A DNA stretch of 49,861 nucleotides from contig DESD01000047.1 of NCBI GenBank assembly GCA_002361935.1, forward strand, positions 1 to 49,861, written 5' to 3'. Below are positions 8,824 through 16,575 of the stretch, piece by piece. Within the stretch, counting starts at the first letter, position 1; each line of letters starts with the position of its first letter. The notes below the pieces were generated by a model. It did not search any database, was not told the DNA's origin, and worked only from the letters and a program-made list of their open reading frames with translations. This DNA is from Ruminococcaceae bacterium UBA3323 (GTDB lineage Bacteria; Bacillota; Clostridia; Oscillospirales; Acutalibacteraceae). The translations under genes were made by a program, and so were the position numbers.

Positions 8824-9852
8824 TTGATAGTTAGAGTTGACAACAGCAATCTTGCTGAATATGAAGAATTTATAAAAAATCATCCGAAAGGTCTTTTTCA
8901 GCATTCATCCAAATGGGCTAAAGTAAAATCAGCATGGAAATGGGAAGCAATTATGCTTAAGGACAACAGCGGCAAAATCAAGGGATCTGCCGCAGTTCTT
9001 ATCAGATTTGTTCCTGTAATTAAATATTCCCTTTTTTATGTCTGCCGTGGCTTTGTTGCAGACGAGAATGATTTTGATACATTTGATAAATTGTTTGACG
9101 GATTGCTGAACCTTGCAAAGGAATACAAGGCATACTGTATTAAAATTGATCCAGAAATCGTTATTCAGAATGAGGAATACAAAAAGCATTTAATAAAAAA
9201 AGGGTTTAAAGAATTAAATCCCGGATGTATGGATTTTGAAAATGTACAGCCGCGTTTTGTTTACTGCTTTGATTACAATAATTTATCGGAAGACGAATTA
9301 ATGCTTACTTTTAAAGCCGATTACAGAAACAGAATCAGAAAAGCACCTAAAAAAGGTGTTGAAGTAAAAATAATGGGCACGGAGGCACTTGACGATTTTG
9401 TCAGAATCATGCAGGAAACCGGCGACCGAGACGGCTTTTCAACAAGGCCTAAATCATATTTTGAACAGATACTGAATTGTATGGGCGAAGATGCAAGGCT
9501 TTATATGGCTTATTATAACGGACAGGCTATTGCAGGAACAATTGCTATAAAATGGGGCAAAAATGTTATGAAATACCAGTATGGTGCCTCATCAAACGCC
9601 CATAGAAATGTTTATCCGAACTATGCACTTCAGTGGGCCATGATGCAATGGGGTATGGAGTGCGGCTGTGAGGTTTATGATTTCGGCGGCATCAGCGGAG
9701 ATTGCCAGAATCCGGATAACCCGCATTACGGACTTTGGCGGTTCAAGCACGGTTTCGGCGGCTATATGAAAGAATTTATCGGCGAATTTGATTATGTTAT
9801 CAACAAGCCTGTATACAAACTTTACAACCTTGTTATGAAAATTAAGAAGTGA
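8824..9852 (+). CDS. FemABX-family peptidoglycan bridge aminoacyltransferase
   Basis: A 342-residue protein with the twin GNAT-like fold of FemA/FemB/FemX enzymes, which transfer an amino acid from aminoacyl-tRNA to the side chain of lipid II. The diagnostic C-terminal pattern YDFGGISGD...GLWRFKHGFGG is present, as is the LMLTFKADYRNRIRKAPKKGV segment before the second acetyltransferase-like domain. The tRNA-binding coiled-coil arm of FemA/B is missing, making it FemX/BmrX-like. The TTG start is fixed by GGAGG 7 bases upstream; the next ATG is far inside the domain. It is followed after 4 bases by a racemase gene, which suggests a joint role in making or loading a cell-wall amino acid. The amino acid transferred (Ala, Ser, Gly or D-Asx) cannot be told from sequence. 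Confidence 0.87.
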   Translation: MIVRVDNSNLAEYEEFIKNHPKGLFQHSSKWAKVKSAWKWEAIMLKDNSGKIKGSAAVLIRFVPVIKYSLFYVCRGFVADENDFDTFDKLFDGLLNLAKEYKAYCIKIDPEIVIQNEEYKKHLIKKGFKELNPGCMDFENVQPRFVYCFDYNNLSEDELMLTFKADYRNRIRKAPKKGVEVKIMGTEALDDFVRIMQETGDRDGFSTRPKSYFEQILNCMGEDARLYMAYYNGQAIAGTIAIKWGKNVMKYQYGASSNAHRNVYPNYALQWAMMQWGMECGCEVYDFGGISGDCQNPDNPHYGLWRFKHGFGGYMKEFIGEFDYVINKPVYKLYNLVMKIKK

Positions 9853-9856
9853 TAAA

Positions 9857-10930
9857 ATGAGCAGATATGTTATTGAAAAATCCAAATTAATTGAAAATAT
9901 TGAAATTCTTAAGGAAAAAGCAGGCGTGCCTCTTATCGGCGTTGTTAAAGGCAACGGATATGGTTTTGGTATTAAGGAATTTACCGCCGTATTAAAAGAA
10001 TGCGGAATTAAAACCTTTGCAGTGACCGAGGTAACCGATATTCCTGTTCTGAAAGAAATCCTTGATGACGAGGACATCCTTGTTATGCGTTCAACCTGCA
10101 TTGAAGAGGAAGCAAAAATTATTGCAGAAAACGGCTGCATTGCAACCATTGGCTCAGAAGAAGCCTGCAGAACTATGGACAGGATTTCATCTGAGCTTGG
10201 TATTAAAACAAAATGCCATTTGAAGATAGACACGGGAATGGGCAGATATGGCTTTATGCCAAGCGAGGTAGGCAAGGCAATTGCATGCTATCAGGCTGAA
10301 AGCCTTGAATTTACCGGTGCATACACGCATTTTTCGGATGCATTCGGAAATACGGAATTAACAAAAGCACAGCTTGCCTTATTTAAGGATACTATGAAAC
10401 AGATTGAAAGTGCAGGCTATGATATCGGAACACTTCATTGCGCGAATTCCCCTGCTCTTTTGAATGTTGAGGATGTGTGTCTTGACAGCGTAAGACTTGG
10501 CTCTGCCTTTACGGGAAGAGTTATAACAAAAAACAAAACGAAGCTGAACAGGCTCGGTACGCTTGAAGCAGAGGTTATTGAAACAAAAACAGTGCCTGCA
10601 GGATATTCCATTGGCTATATGGGTACTTTTAAAACGGCAAGGGAAACCAAAATCGCCATCGTTCCGTTTGGTCACTATGACGGCTTCGGGCTTACACAGG
10701 ATAAGGAAGAAATCAGCTTTCGTCATGTGCTTTCCGTATTAAAACAATTTTTACAGAAAAAAAGAACGTATGTCAGAATTAACGGAAGGTTGTTCAGAGT
10801 AATCGGAAAAATCGGGCTTTCGCACACAGCAGTTGATATTACAGGCTCAGATGTAAAAGTCGGCGATATCGCAAGCGCAGATATTTCCCCGCTTCTGGTT
10901 AATCCAAGGATAGAAAGAATTTATAAATAA
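9857..10930 (+). CDS. Alanine racemase-like PLP enzyme (divergent active site)
   Basis: A fold-type III PLP racemase of 357 residues: TIM barrel plus C-terminal beta domain. The PLP lysine is Lys31 in VVKGNGYG. The PLP-phosphate/carboxylate arginine is Arg130 in KIDTGMGRYGF. The second catalytic base is probably Tyr254 in SIGYMGTF. Two normally strict motifs are changed. GYADG reads FGHYDG (271-276). The segment carrying the Cys-Met-Asp-Gln quartet that lines the substrate site reads IGLSHT (319-324). There is also an altered stretch at about 280-300. It may be an ordinary but diverged Alr or may act on another amino acid. It forms an operon with the upstream femX-like gene, and the terminator follows directly. 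Confidence 0.8.
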   Translation: MSRYVIEKSKLIENIEILKEKAGVPLIGVVKGNGYGFGIKEFTAVLKECGIKTFAVTEVTDIPVLKEILDDEDILVMRSTCIEEEAKIIAENGCIATIGSEEACRTMDRISSELGIKTKCHLKIDTGMGRYGFMPSEVGKAIACYQAESLEFTGAYTHFSDAFGNTELTKAQLALFKDTMKQIESAGYDIGTLHCANSPALLNVEDVCLDSVRLGSAFTGRVITKNKTKLNRLGTLEAEVIETKTVPAGYSIGYMGTFKTARETKIAIVPFGHYDGFGLTQDKEEISFRHVLSVLKQFLQKKRTYVRINGRLFRVIGKIGLSHTAVDITGSDVKVGDIASADISPLLVNPRIERIYK

Positions 10931-10945
10931 GAACCAATAAGTCAT

Positions 10946-10977
10946 AAAAAGACATTCTCATCTGAGAATGTCTTTTT
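10946..10977. terminator. Bidirectional intrinsic terminator
   Basis: A perfect 15-bp stem (10946-10960 with 10963-10977) around a 2-base loop has A5 at the left and T5 at the right. It serves the racemase gene on the plus strand and the convergent membrane-protein gene on the minus strand, overlapping the latter's stop codon. Confidence 0.92.
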
Positions 10978-11518
10978 ATTTCAAGGCTTTTAAGATTCGG
11001 GACTCAATTTTTCTTTCATAAATGATTTTGAAGTTTTTAAGAAAGCCCTCATACATTACAAAGCAAAGATTCATTGTAACGGCAAAGAAAATCAGCATTG
11101 ATTTTGAAAAAACGCCATCATCAAAGAATGGAATATTAAATAACTTTACACAGAGAATTTCAATGATTAATACTGAAAAATTGAAAATCAAAAGCTTTAA
11201 TATAAGAGAAAGCCCTTTAACTTTTATCTTTACAATATAAGGTTTTATTATCGGATAATATCCAAAGAAAAGAGCATACATCAGCACAGTTTCTTTATCG
11301 GGAACAAACAGCATTGAAAGAACAGAAACGGCTATAAAAACATATATTGCATAGCCTTTTCCAAAGGTTTTATTTATCATAAAAACAACAACTCCTAGAA
11401 GCATCGGAATTGCATAGGCAAACACATAAAACAGGCTTCCTGCAAACATCAAAGCAACAGAAAGTGCCGCTGCCATTCCGCAAAAAGCGGCCATAACAGA
11501 TTTTTTCAAAAACATCAC
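10976..11518 (-). CDS. Conserved multi-pass membrane protein of unknown function
   Basis: About 180 residues, very hydrophobic, with roughly five membrane segments and little extramembrane sequence. The overall look (small, glycine- and alanine-rich first helices, a short basic C-terminal tail IYERKIESRILKALK) resembles ECF-transporter S components or related small membrane proteins. I do not recognise the family and assign no function. Start options are GTG 11518, ATG 11515 and TTG 11509. AAAGGTG lies just upstream, which places the best spacing on the TTG and leaves the start uncertain by three codons. It stands between two terminators and faces the racemase gene. Confidence 0.75.
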   Translation of the reverse strand: MMFLKKSVMAAFCGMAAALSVALMFAGSLFYVFAYAIPMLLGVVVFMINKTFGKGYAIYVFIAVSVLSMLFVPDKETVLMYALFFGYYPIIKPYIVKIKVKGLSLILKLLIFNFSVLIIEILCVKLFNIPFFDDGVFSKSMLIFFAVTMNLCFVMYEGFLKNFKIIYERKIESRILKALK

Positions 11519-11561
11519 CTTTTATATAATACACTAAAACGAAATTAAGCTGAAGCATCGC

Positions 11562-13145
11562 TTAATTTATATAAAATAGTTCACCGTTATCTGCATCAAT
11601 AAACAAACTAATTTTACAATCAGAATCATTTTCACATTTAAAAATAATTTCATAACACCAATTGTTTATTGAATAATTGAAATCGTTTTTTACCTTACCC
11701 TGTTTATTCGACACGGACAAATCATACTGATAATGCACTTTTATCTCGGTATCAGCAGAGAATTTATGTCCATCACCACATAAGCTATCGTATTTACCGC
11801 TTTCTATTTCCATTAAAGCATTATCACGAGCCTTATGTGTAGATACCTGAAAATTGATTTCATAAGGATTTAAGTCAATTCCTTCTTTTGTTTTTCCGGT
11901 TTCGGTATCAAAAATAAGTTCTTTATCGGAATGAGGCTTCGCAAAGGCAATGTGGGTTGAATCAATAATATACGCAGGAACAGCATAAGTATCAAGCAAA
12001 AGTGATGTTTTGATATTATACACTTCCCCTTTTTCATTAAAATCATAGCTTATGAGATATACACAGTTATCATCAAAGCATGAGGCAAGTAGTTTTCCAT
12101 TTTCAAGTGAAGAAAGATAGGAACGATTTATATCAGACTTAACTATTTTCTTTTCACTTTCATTTTTATATTTTTTATATATTACATTGTTTTCGCAAAA
12201 GAAAGTAAGCGGAAAATCTTCTAAGGTTATGCAATATCCGCTGTTGATTACACTATTGTTTTCAGTAAGACGAAATTTCTCAGCTTTTTCGGGGAATTCC
12301 TTAGAAATTTCAGTAGGAACCGCACTATGACAGTTTCCCCATACATATTCCCCACCGTCAATTGTTGTAGCAAAAATTACACACTTATCGGAAACGGAAA
12401 AGGATTCACAATTATTTAGTGCAAGATATGGCTCAGTAACAACATCTTCATAAATATAGGAAATCCCTCTGCCTTTACTTCCATTTCCTATCTGATTAAA
12501 AGAATTACTGCCAACAATATAAAGTGAGTTCTGATTATCAATCCAAGCTGAACAATATGAAAAAGCTTCAGCAAACCTAACATTTTCTGCTATTTGATAC
12601 GGCTCGGAAGTAACATCAGAAATCTTACAGCCCTGCCCCGCCTTGCTGTTTCCCCAAAACCAAAGAGAATTATCAGTTTTTATCGCAAGGGCAAAGGTAG
12701 GAGCAAGTGAAAAATATCGACAGTCTTTGAGCAAAAGCTTCGGAGAAGCAATATTATTGGCATTTTTACTTTGGTCCAACAATCTATCATTCTGCAATAA
12801 AGCAGGAATAAAAGGACTACCTAAACCATAAACATTTCCATCAAGTGTTAAATATAAAACCGCTCCATAAACAGATTGTACATGAATAACATTTTCAGCA
12901 ATTTTTACATAAGATTCAAAATACTTACTTGCGTCCGGACCAAACAAATTATTGTAATTGCTGCCTCTGCCGTATAAAACATTATCAATTATCAGAAACT
13001 CTTCATCGCTGTTCACAGAGTGCAGATTGTATTCAATTTTTAATTCATCATTATCTTCAATGCTATTGTTTATATTATGAAACGAGCACGCAGAAAGCAA
13101 AACAACTAATATAAAAAAAGCTAAAATAATTACAGATTTTTTCAA
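11562..13145 (-). CDS. RCC1-repeat lipoprotein
   Basis: The N-terminus MKKSVIILAFFILVVLLSAC is a lipoprotein signal ending in an LSAC lipobox, so the mature protein is anchored outside the membrane by its Cys. The next 300 residues contain RCC1-like beta-propeller repeats, seen as recurring glycine-aromatic units: LYGRGSNYNN, VYGLGSPF, LWFWGNSKAGQG, LYIVGSNSFNQIGNG, YVWGNCHS. The last 150 residues do not match anything I recognise. I chose the TTG at 13145 because GGTGA sits 5 bases before it and it starts the signal peptide cleanly; TTG 13157 and GTG 13154 are upstream alternatives. RCC1 folds usually bind proteins; no specific partner is evident. Confidence 0.8.
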   Translation of the reverse strand: MKKSVIILAFFILVVLLSACSFHNINNSIEDNDELKIEYNLHSVNSDEEFLIIDNVLYGRGSNYNNLFGPDASKYFESYVKIAENVIHVQSVYGAVLYLTLDGNVYGLGSPFIPALLQNDRLLDQSKNANNIASPKLLLKDCRYFSLAPTFALAIKTDNSLWFWGNSKAGQGCKISDVTSEPYQIAENVRFAEAFSYCSAWIDNQNSLYIVGSNSFNQIGNGSKGRGISYIYEDVVTEPYLALNNCESFSVSDKCVIFATTIDGGEYVWGNCHSAVPTEISKEFPEKAEKFRLTENNSVINSGYCITLEDFPLTFFCENNVIYKKYKNESEKKIVKSDINRSYLSSLENGKLLASCFDDNCVYLISYDFNEKGEVYNIKTSLLLDTYAVPAYIIDSTHIAFAKPHSDKELIFDTETGKTKEGIDLNPYEINFQVSTHKARDNALMEIESGKYDSLCGDGHKFSADTEIKVHYQYDLSVSNKQGKVKNDFNYSINNWCYEIIFKCENDSDCKISLFIDADNGELFYIN

Positions 13146-13196
13146 ACTAATCACCAAACATATAATAGCACAGTTTTATTTGAATGTACACAAAAA

Positions 13197-13808
13197 TCAA
13201 CTTTTTGTAAATATATCCTTTCCTTTTAACCCGTTTTTTCTTGCCTTAGGCAGCCAGAAAGAATATGTACCTGCTGTTTTCCAAAGAAATCGCGGAAATT
13301 TCGGCGAAACAAAAGCATTTTCCGCAGAAGTATGATTTTTAATATTAAAAGCCATACTTTCAAATGCAGTATCCAGTGAAGCAAACTGGCTTTTTTTCAA
13401 AGGAGTGTTTGCAATTGCAGGACTCATTTCCCCTGCTCCGATTCCGATACCCTGACCCCATTTTAAGCCCGTTTTATTACACCAGTTTTTAATTATATCA
13501 AGTGCAATATGATTTTGCGTTCCTTCAAAAAAGCCATTATTGGCAACTGCAAAAACCATAATATTTTTATCTAAGTCTGCCTGTTCAAGCAAACTTAGAA
13601 AGCTTAAAAGCTCTGATGGCAGGCTGTCTATATAAAGAGGAAATGCAAAAACAAGTGAATCACAATTTAATATTTCTGTTGTTTTAATTTCATTCAACTT
13701 ATATATTTCAGTTTCTTTTTCAGGAAGTTTTGATATTAAATGCTTAAGAAAATTTTCTGTATTGCTGTTTTTCGGCTTCGGACTTGCATTGATGATAATT
13801 GTTTTCAT
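13197..13808 (-). CDS. Flavodoxin-fold NAD(P)H-dependent oxidoreductase
   Basis: About 203 residues with the flavodoxin-like start MKTIIINASPKPKNSNTENF (FMN phosphate loop), then CDSLVFAFPLYIDSLPSELL, the flavin-binding strand typical of NADPH-dependent FMN reductases and quinone reductases. The start at 13808 is fixed by AAGGTGG 7 bases upstream and by an ATGA overlap with the stop of the preceding gene; a GTG seven codons earlier is less likely. It is the last gene of a TetR-controlled three-gene operon. The substrate is unknown. Such pairs commonly handle quinones, nitro compounds or electrophile stress. Confidence 0.84.
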   Translation of the reverse strand: MKTIIINASPKPKNSNTENFLKHLISKLPEKETEIYKLNEIKTTEILNCDSLVFAFPLYIDSLPSELLSFLSLLEQADLDKNIMVFAVANNGFFEGTQNHIALDIIKNWCNKTGLKWGQGIGIGAGEMSPAIANTPLKKSQFASLDTAFESMAFNIKNHTSAENAFVSPKFPRFLWKTAGTYSFWLPKARKNGLKGKDIFTKS

Positions 13809-14314
13809 AAGTTTTCCACCTTTCCGCACAAGGCCTCAACAGAAGTGAAAAAACAAACCTTAAAGCTTTTGGAATGATAATTCATACTGTTTGCCAAGAC
13901 AAGCTTTTCTGCAGTTATTCTTTCCGCTTCAGAAATTTCATTCCCATAAAAAAACACTTGATAATTAAATGTTTTTTCATATCTTTGCTTGTGATGCGTT
14001 TCATCGTTAATTATCTCAAAAGACGGAAGCAGATAGGAAATAGATCTGTCAAGAACTTCTTTTATAAACGGACTGTAGCAGCCATAGGTGCATTTGCTAA
14101 TAACAATTACAGTATCAGCTTTTGAAAAATCAATTCCTGTATTCTCATATCCATCATGAATAACACATCTGCCGGGTGTTTTTATCCAGCAGCCAAAGCA
14201 CCCAATACATTTTTTGATATTTCCGTTATCACAAATGATTTTGGTGCTTTCATCAATGTTCGGAAAAAGAGATTCAAATTGCTTTTCTGCCAAATCGTGA
14301 ATAATCAGATTCAT
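13805..14314 (-). CDS. Small flavodoxin-like / iron-sulfur flavoprotein-type reductase
   Basis: A 169-residue protein with the shortened flavodoxin fold. CIGCFGCWIKTPGRCVIHD near residues 36-54 is the cysteine-rich motif of NADPH-dependent FMN reductases related to iron-sulfur flavoproteins. ADTVIVISKCTYGCYSPFIKEVLDR is the flavin-ribityl region. It overlaps the TetR gene by 4 bases upstream and the next flavoprotein by 4 bases downstream (ATGA), so all three are translated together. Having two non-identical flavoproteins side by side suggests a heterodimer or an electron relay, but this is inference. It lacks the long N-terminal loop of its neighbour and may rely on it for part of the flavin site. 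Confidence 0.8.
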   Translation of the reverse strand: MNLIIHDLAEKQFESLFPNIDESTKIICDNGNIKKCIGCFGCWIKTPGRCVIHDGYENTGIDFSKADTVIVISKCTYGCYSPFIKEVLDRSISYLLPSFEIINDETHHKQRYEKTFNYQVFFYGNEISEAERITAEKLVLANSMNYHSKSFKVCFFTSVEALCGKVENL

Positions 14315-14910
14315 TTCAATCCTCCTTGCTTTGAAAATCCGGCTGTTCTTAAAACAGCTTCAACTCTTTTTTCCCAATCTTCGCCGATTACAACATTTGG
14401 CATAGCTGTAATTGCAGATAAGCCATGCACTAAAGCCCACATTGCAACAACTGTGTTTTCAATCTCGTAATCTGACATATTAAGTCTTGAAAAATACTTA
14501 AAAGCCGTTTTCTTTAATATGTCAAAGGGCGGGTTTTCCCCCGTTTTATCAAGAGAAAGCTGCACTTTAATATTTTTTCTTGAAAAAAGAAAATCAAAAT
14601 AAGACGGATGGTGACAGAAAAACATTACATACGCCTTGCCAAGCTGAATAAACACTTCATTGCTCTCAGAATTTTCAGCTAAAGCCTTTTCAAGTTGTGC
14701 AGTAAACAAGCCCATAACATAATTTTGAATTTCGGATATAAAATCCTCTTTATTTTTAAAATGTGCATACGGAGCGGCATTGCTGACACCGCATTCAGTA
14801 GCAAGCTTTCTCAGCGACAAATTATCTTCGCCGTATTGATTGATAAGCAAAAGCCCTTTTTCCATAAGCTCACGCTTTAAATCACCGTGATGATATGAAT
14901 GATTATCCAT
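14311..14910 (-). CDS. TetR/AcrR-family transcriptional regulator
   Basis: A 199-residue repressor. Residues 8-60 form the TetR helix-turn-helix domain (LSLRKLATECGVSNAAPYAHFKNKEDF, where the recognition helix ends in AHFKNKEDF). The C-terminal ligand domain is of the WHG type (MWALVHGLSAI). It leads an operon with two flavoproteins, separated from them by a 4-base overlap. Ribosome-binding site GGAGG lies at 14916-14920. Its promoter carries two identical-spacing operator palindromes (14921-14943 and 14951-14973), so it almost certainly represses itself and the flavoproteins until a small ligand binds. Confidence 0.93.
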   Translation of the reverse strand: MDNHSYHHGDLKRELMEKGLLLINQYGEDNLSLRKLATECGVSNAAPYAHFKNKEDFISEIQNYVMGLFTAQLEKALAENSESNEVFIQLGKAYVMFFCHHPSYFDFLFSRKNIKVQLSLDKTGENPPFDILKKTAFKYFSRLNMSDYEIENTVVAMWALVHGLSAITAMPNVVIGEDWEKRVEAVLRTAGFSKQGGLK

Positions 14911-14920
14911 AACAGCCTCC

Positions 14921-14973
14921 TAATCTTTACACTGATAAGATTATAGCATTCAATCTTAACACTGTCAAGATTA
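14921..14973 (-). promoter_or_regulatory. Consensus promoter embedded in a tandem pair of TetR operators
   Basis: Two inverted repeats with the form AATCTT-N9-AAGATT occur at 14922-14942 and 14952-14972, exactly 30 bp apart (about three helical turns) and with the shared core ACACTG. On the minus strand TTGACA (14963-14968), a 17-base spacer and TATAAT (14940-14945) make a perfect consensus promoter. The -35 lies within the upstream operator and the -10 overlaps the downstream one. The arrangement fits tight autorepression by the TetR protein encoded immediately downstream. Confidence 0.88.
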
Positions 14974-14980
14974 TAAAACA

Positions 14981-15006
14981 AAAAAGAGCGATATAAAATC
15001 GCTCTT
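14981..15006 (-). terminator. Intrinsic terminator after rpiB
   Basis: A 9-bp stem AAGAGCGAT/ATCGCTCTT (14984-14992 with 14998-15006) with a 5-base loop is followed on the minus strand by a run of T. It ends the fhs-tsaE-tsaB-rpiB transcript just upstream of the TetR promoter. Confidence 0.85.
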
Positions 15007-15016
15007 AGTTTCTTAA

Positions 15017-15466
15017 TTAATAAAGCTTTTCGCCGTTTTCGATAGCCATTACCTGATCAACTCTTGTTTGATGTCTGCCGCCCTCAAATTCTGTATTCAG
15101 GAAAACATCAACAAGCTCAACTGCAAGCCCGGCACCAAGTACCCTATCGCCAAGGCAAAGACAGTTTGCATCATTATGTAATCTTGTATATTTGGCACTG
15201 AAATAATCAGAGCAGGCACAGGCACGAATGCCCTTAACTTTATTTGCAGCCATGGAAATACCGATTCCCGTGCCGCAGCAAAGAACAGCTTTATCACATT
15301 CTCCGCTTACAACGCCGTCGCAGGCCTTTTGAGCTGCAATGGCATAATCAAATCTTTCAGGCGTATAACAGCCATAGTCTTTATACGCAATTCCCTTTTC
15401 CTCAAGGTATTTTTTTATTTCCTCTTTAAGCGGAAATCCGGCATGGTCTGATCCAAGTGCAATCAT
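15017..15466 (-). CDS. rpiB: Ribose-5-phosphate isomerase B
   Basis: A 149-residue RpiB/LacAB-family isomerase interconverting ribose-5-phosphate and ribulose-5-phosphate in the pentose phosphate pathway. Diagnostic features are MIALGSDHAGFPLKEEI at the N-terminus, the phosphate-binding CCGTGIGISMAANKVKGIRA with the catalytic Cys, and HNDANCLCLGDRV. Length is standard. It starts 1 base after the tsaB stop and is the last gene of the operon. The active-site Cys in VLCCGTGIG supports RpiB rather than the LacAB subunits. Confidence 0.95.
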   Translation of the reverse strand: MIALGSDHAGFPLKEEIKKYLEEKGIAYKDYGCYTPERFDYAIAAQKACDGVVSGECDKAVLCCGTGIGISMAANKVKGIRACACSDYFSAKYTRLHNDANCLCLGDRVLGAGLAVELVDVFLNTEFEGGRHQTRVDQVMAIENGEKLY

Positions 15467-15467
15467 T

Positions 15468-16142
15468 TTAGTTCTCCTTTTTCAGCTTCAGTTCCCTTTC
15501 AGCCTGACTTAATCTTAAATAAACAGGCATAAGAGCTTCTGCTTTTATTGTTTTTTTATTTTCTGCCGCTTTGGAAACACCAACGCCGTTCTGATAGCGT
15601 TTTTCTTCCGAAGCCAAAGCAGTATTATCCAAATTAAGATGATGGTAGCAAAGCTCTGCACCATCCCCTGCTATAATAACATTTTCGTAATTCTTTAAGT
15701 TTTCCCTTAAATCTTCAAGAGAAATTGCCCTGTCTTTGCAAAGCCTTGTTATTTTGCCGTTTTCTGCTTTAAAAAGTGCATTATAAAACTGCATTCTTCT
15801 TGCATCCATAACAGCACAGATAACTGCATTTTCATCTAAAAAGTTATAAGCAATTGCTTCCAGTGTGGAAACACTTATACAGGGAATATCAAAGGGAAAT
15901 GCAATGCCCTTAACGGTTGCAACGCCGATACGAACTCCCGTAAACGAACCCGGACCTGCCGTAACGGCAATTGCATCAAGGCTCTGATAAGCATTGCCGT
16001 CCATTACGGCTTCAATTAAGGGCAGCAGGGTTTCACTGTGCGTAAGCCCTTTATTAATCAATTCACTTTTTATCACTCTGCCGTTTTCGGTTAAAGCAGC
16101 CGATGCGGTTACGGCAGAGGAATCAACGGACAGAAGAAGCAT
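15468..16142 (-). CDS. tsaB: tRNA threonylcarbamoyladenosine biosynthesis protein TsaB
   Basis: A 224-residue ASKHA-fold protein that partners with TsaD and TsaE to make t6A37 in ANN-decoding tRNAs. Family signatures are LLLSVDSSAVTASAALTENG at the N-terminus and AVTAGPGSFTGVRIGVATVKG in the middle. It starts at an ATG sharing one base with the tsaE stop (TAATG), so expression is coupled. The metal- and ATP-site residues of TsaD are absent, as expected for TsaB. tsaD is not in this window. Confidence 0.93.
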   Translation of the reverse strand: MLLLSVDSSAVTASAALTENGRVIKSELINKGLTHSETLLPLIEAVMDGNAYQSLDAIAVTAGPGSFTGVRIGVATVKGIAFPFDIPCISVSTLEAIAYNFLDENAVICAVMDARRMQFYNALFKAENGKITRLCKDRAISLEDLRENLKNYENVIIAGDGAELCYHHLNLDNTALASEEKRYQNGVGVSKAAENKKTIKAEALMPVYLRLSQAERELKLKKEN

Positions 16143-16573
16143 TACTCCAATTCACCTTTTTTACAAATTTTAAATTCTCTTTCGTTATCGGAAATTTTAG
16201 ATATATCAACAATAACTGCATCATCGGGCAAAGCGCCGTAGATATTTTCGCTCCATTCGGCAGCAATATAGGCATCTGTTTCGAGATAATCAAAGAAGCC
16301 TGTTGAGTACAAATCGTCCCAGCCGTCAATGCGATACATATCAAAATGATAGAGAGTTTTATCCTTGCCGCGATATTCATTGCAGATAGCAAAAGTTGGT
16401 GAGGACACATCGACTTCAATTCCCAGCCCTTTTACAAGGCCTGTTGTAAAAGCAGTTTTACCTGCGCCCAAATCACCGAGATAGCCTATTACAGTTCCTT
16501 TCGGCAGCTTTTTTCCTATTTTTTCCGCAAGGGCAACCGTTTCCTCATAGCTTTTTGTAATATACTTTTCCAT
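16142..16573 (-). CDS. tsaE: tRNA threonylcarbamoyladenosine biosynthesis ATPase TsaE
   Basis: A 143-residue P-loop ATPase. Walker A is GDLGAGKTAFTTG at about residues 33-45. The downstream SSPTFAICNEY and LYHFDMYRI motifs are the TsaE signatures that bind the TsaBD complex and reset it by ATP hydrolysis. The gene starts 2 bases after the fhs stop and overlaps tsaB by one base. The order tsaE-tsaB is the usual one in Firmicutes. Confidence 0.95.
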   Translation of the reverse strand: MEKYITKSYEETVALAEKIGKKLPKGTVIGYLGDLGAGKTAFTTGLVKGLGIEVDVSSPTFAICNEYRGKDKTLYHFDMYRIDGWDDLYSTGFFDYLETDAYIAAEWSENIYGALPDDAVIVDISKISDNEREFKICKKGELE

Positions 16574-16575
16574 AA

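Noticed and set aside
9592..10275. A 227-codon open frame on the minus strand
   Set aside because: It lies wholly antisense to the femX-like and racemase genes, has no recognisable domain and crosses their junction.
13806..13829. GTG start seven codons upstream for the larger flavoprotein
   Set aside because: The codons cover the ribosome-binding site AAGGTGG, and ATG 13808 gives the ATGA overlap and the proper flavodoxin start.
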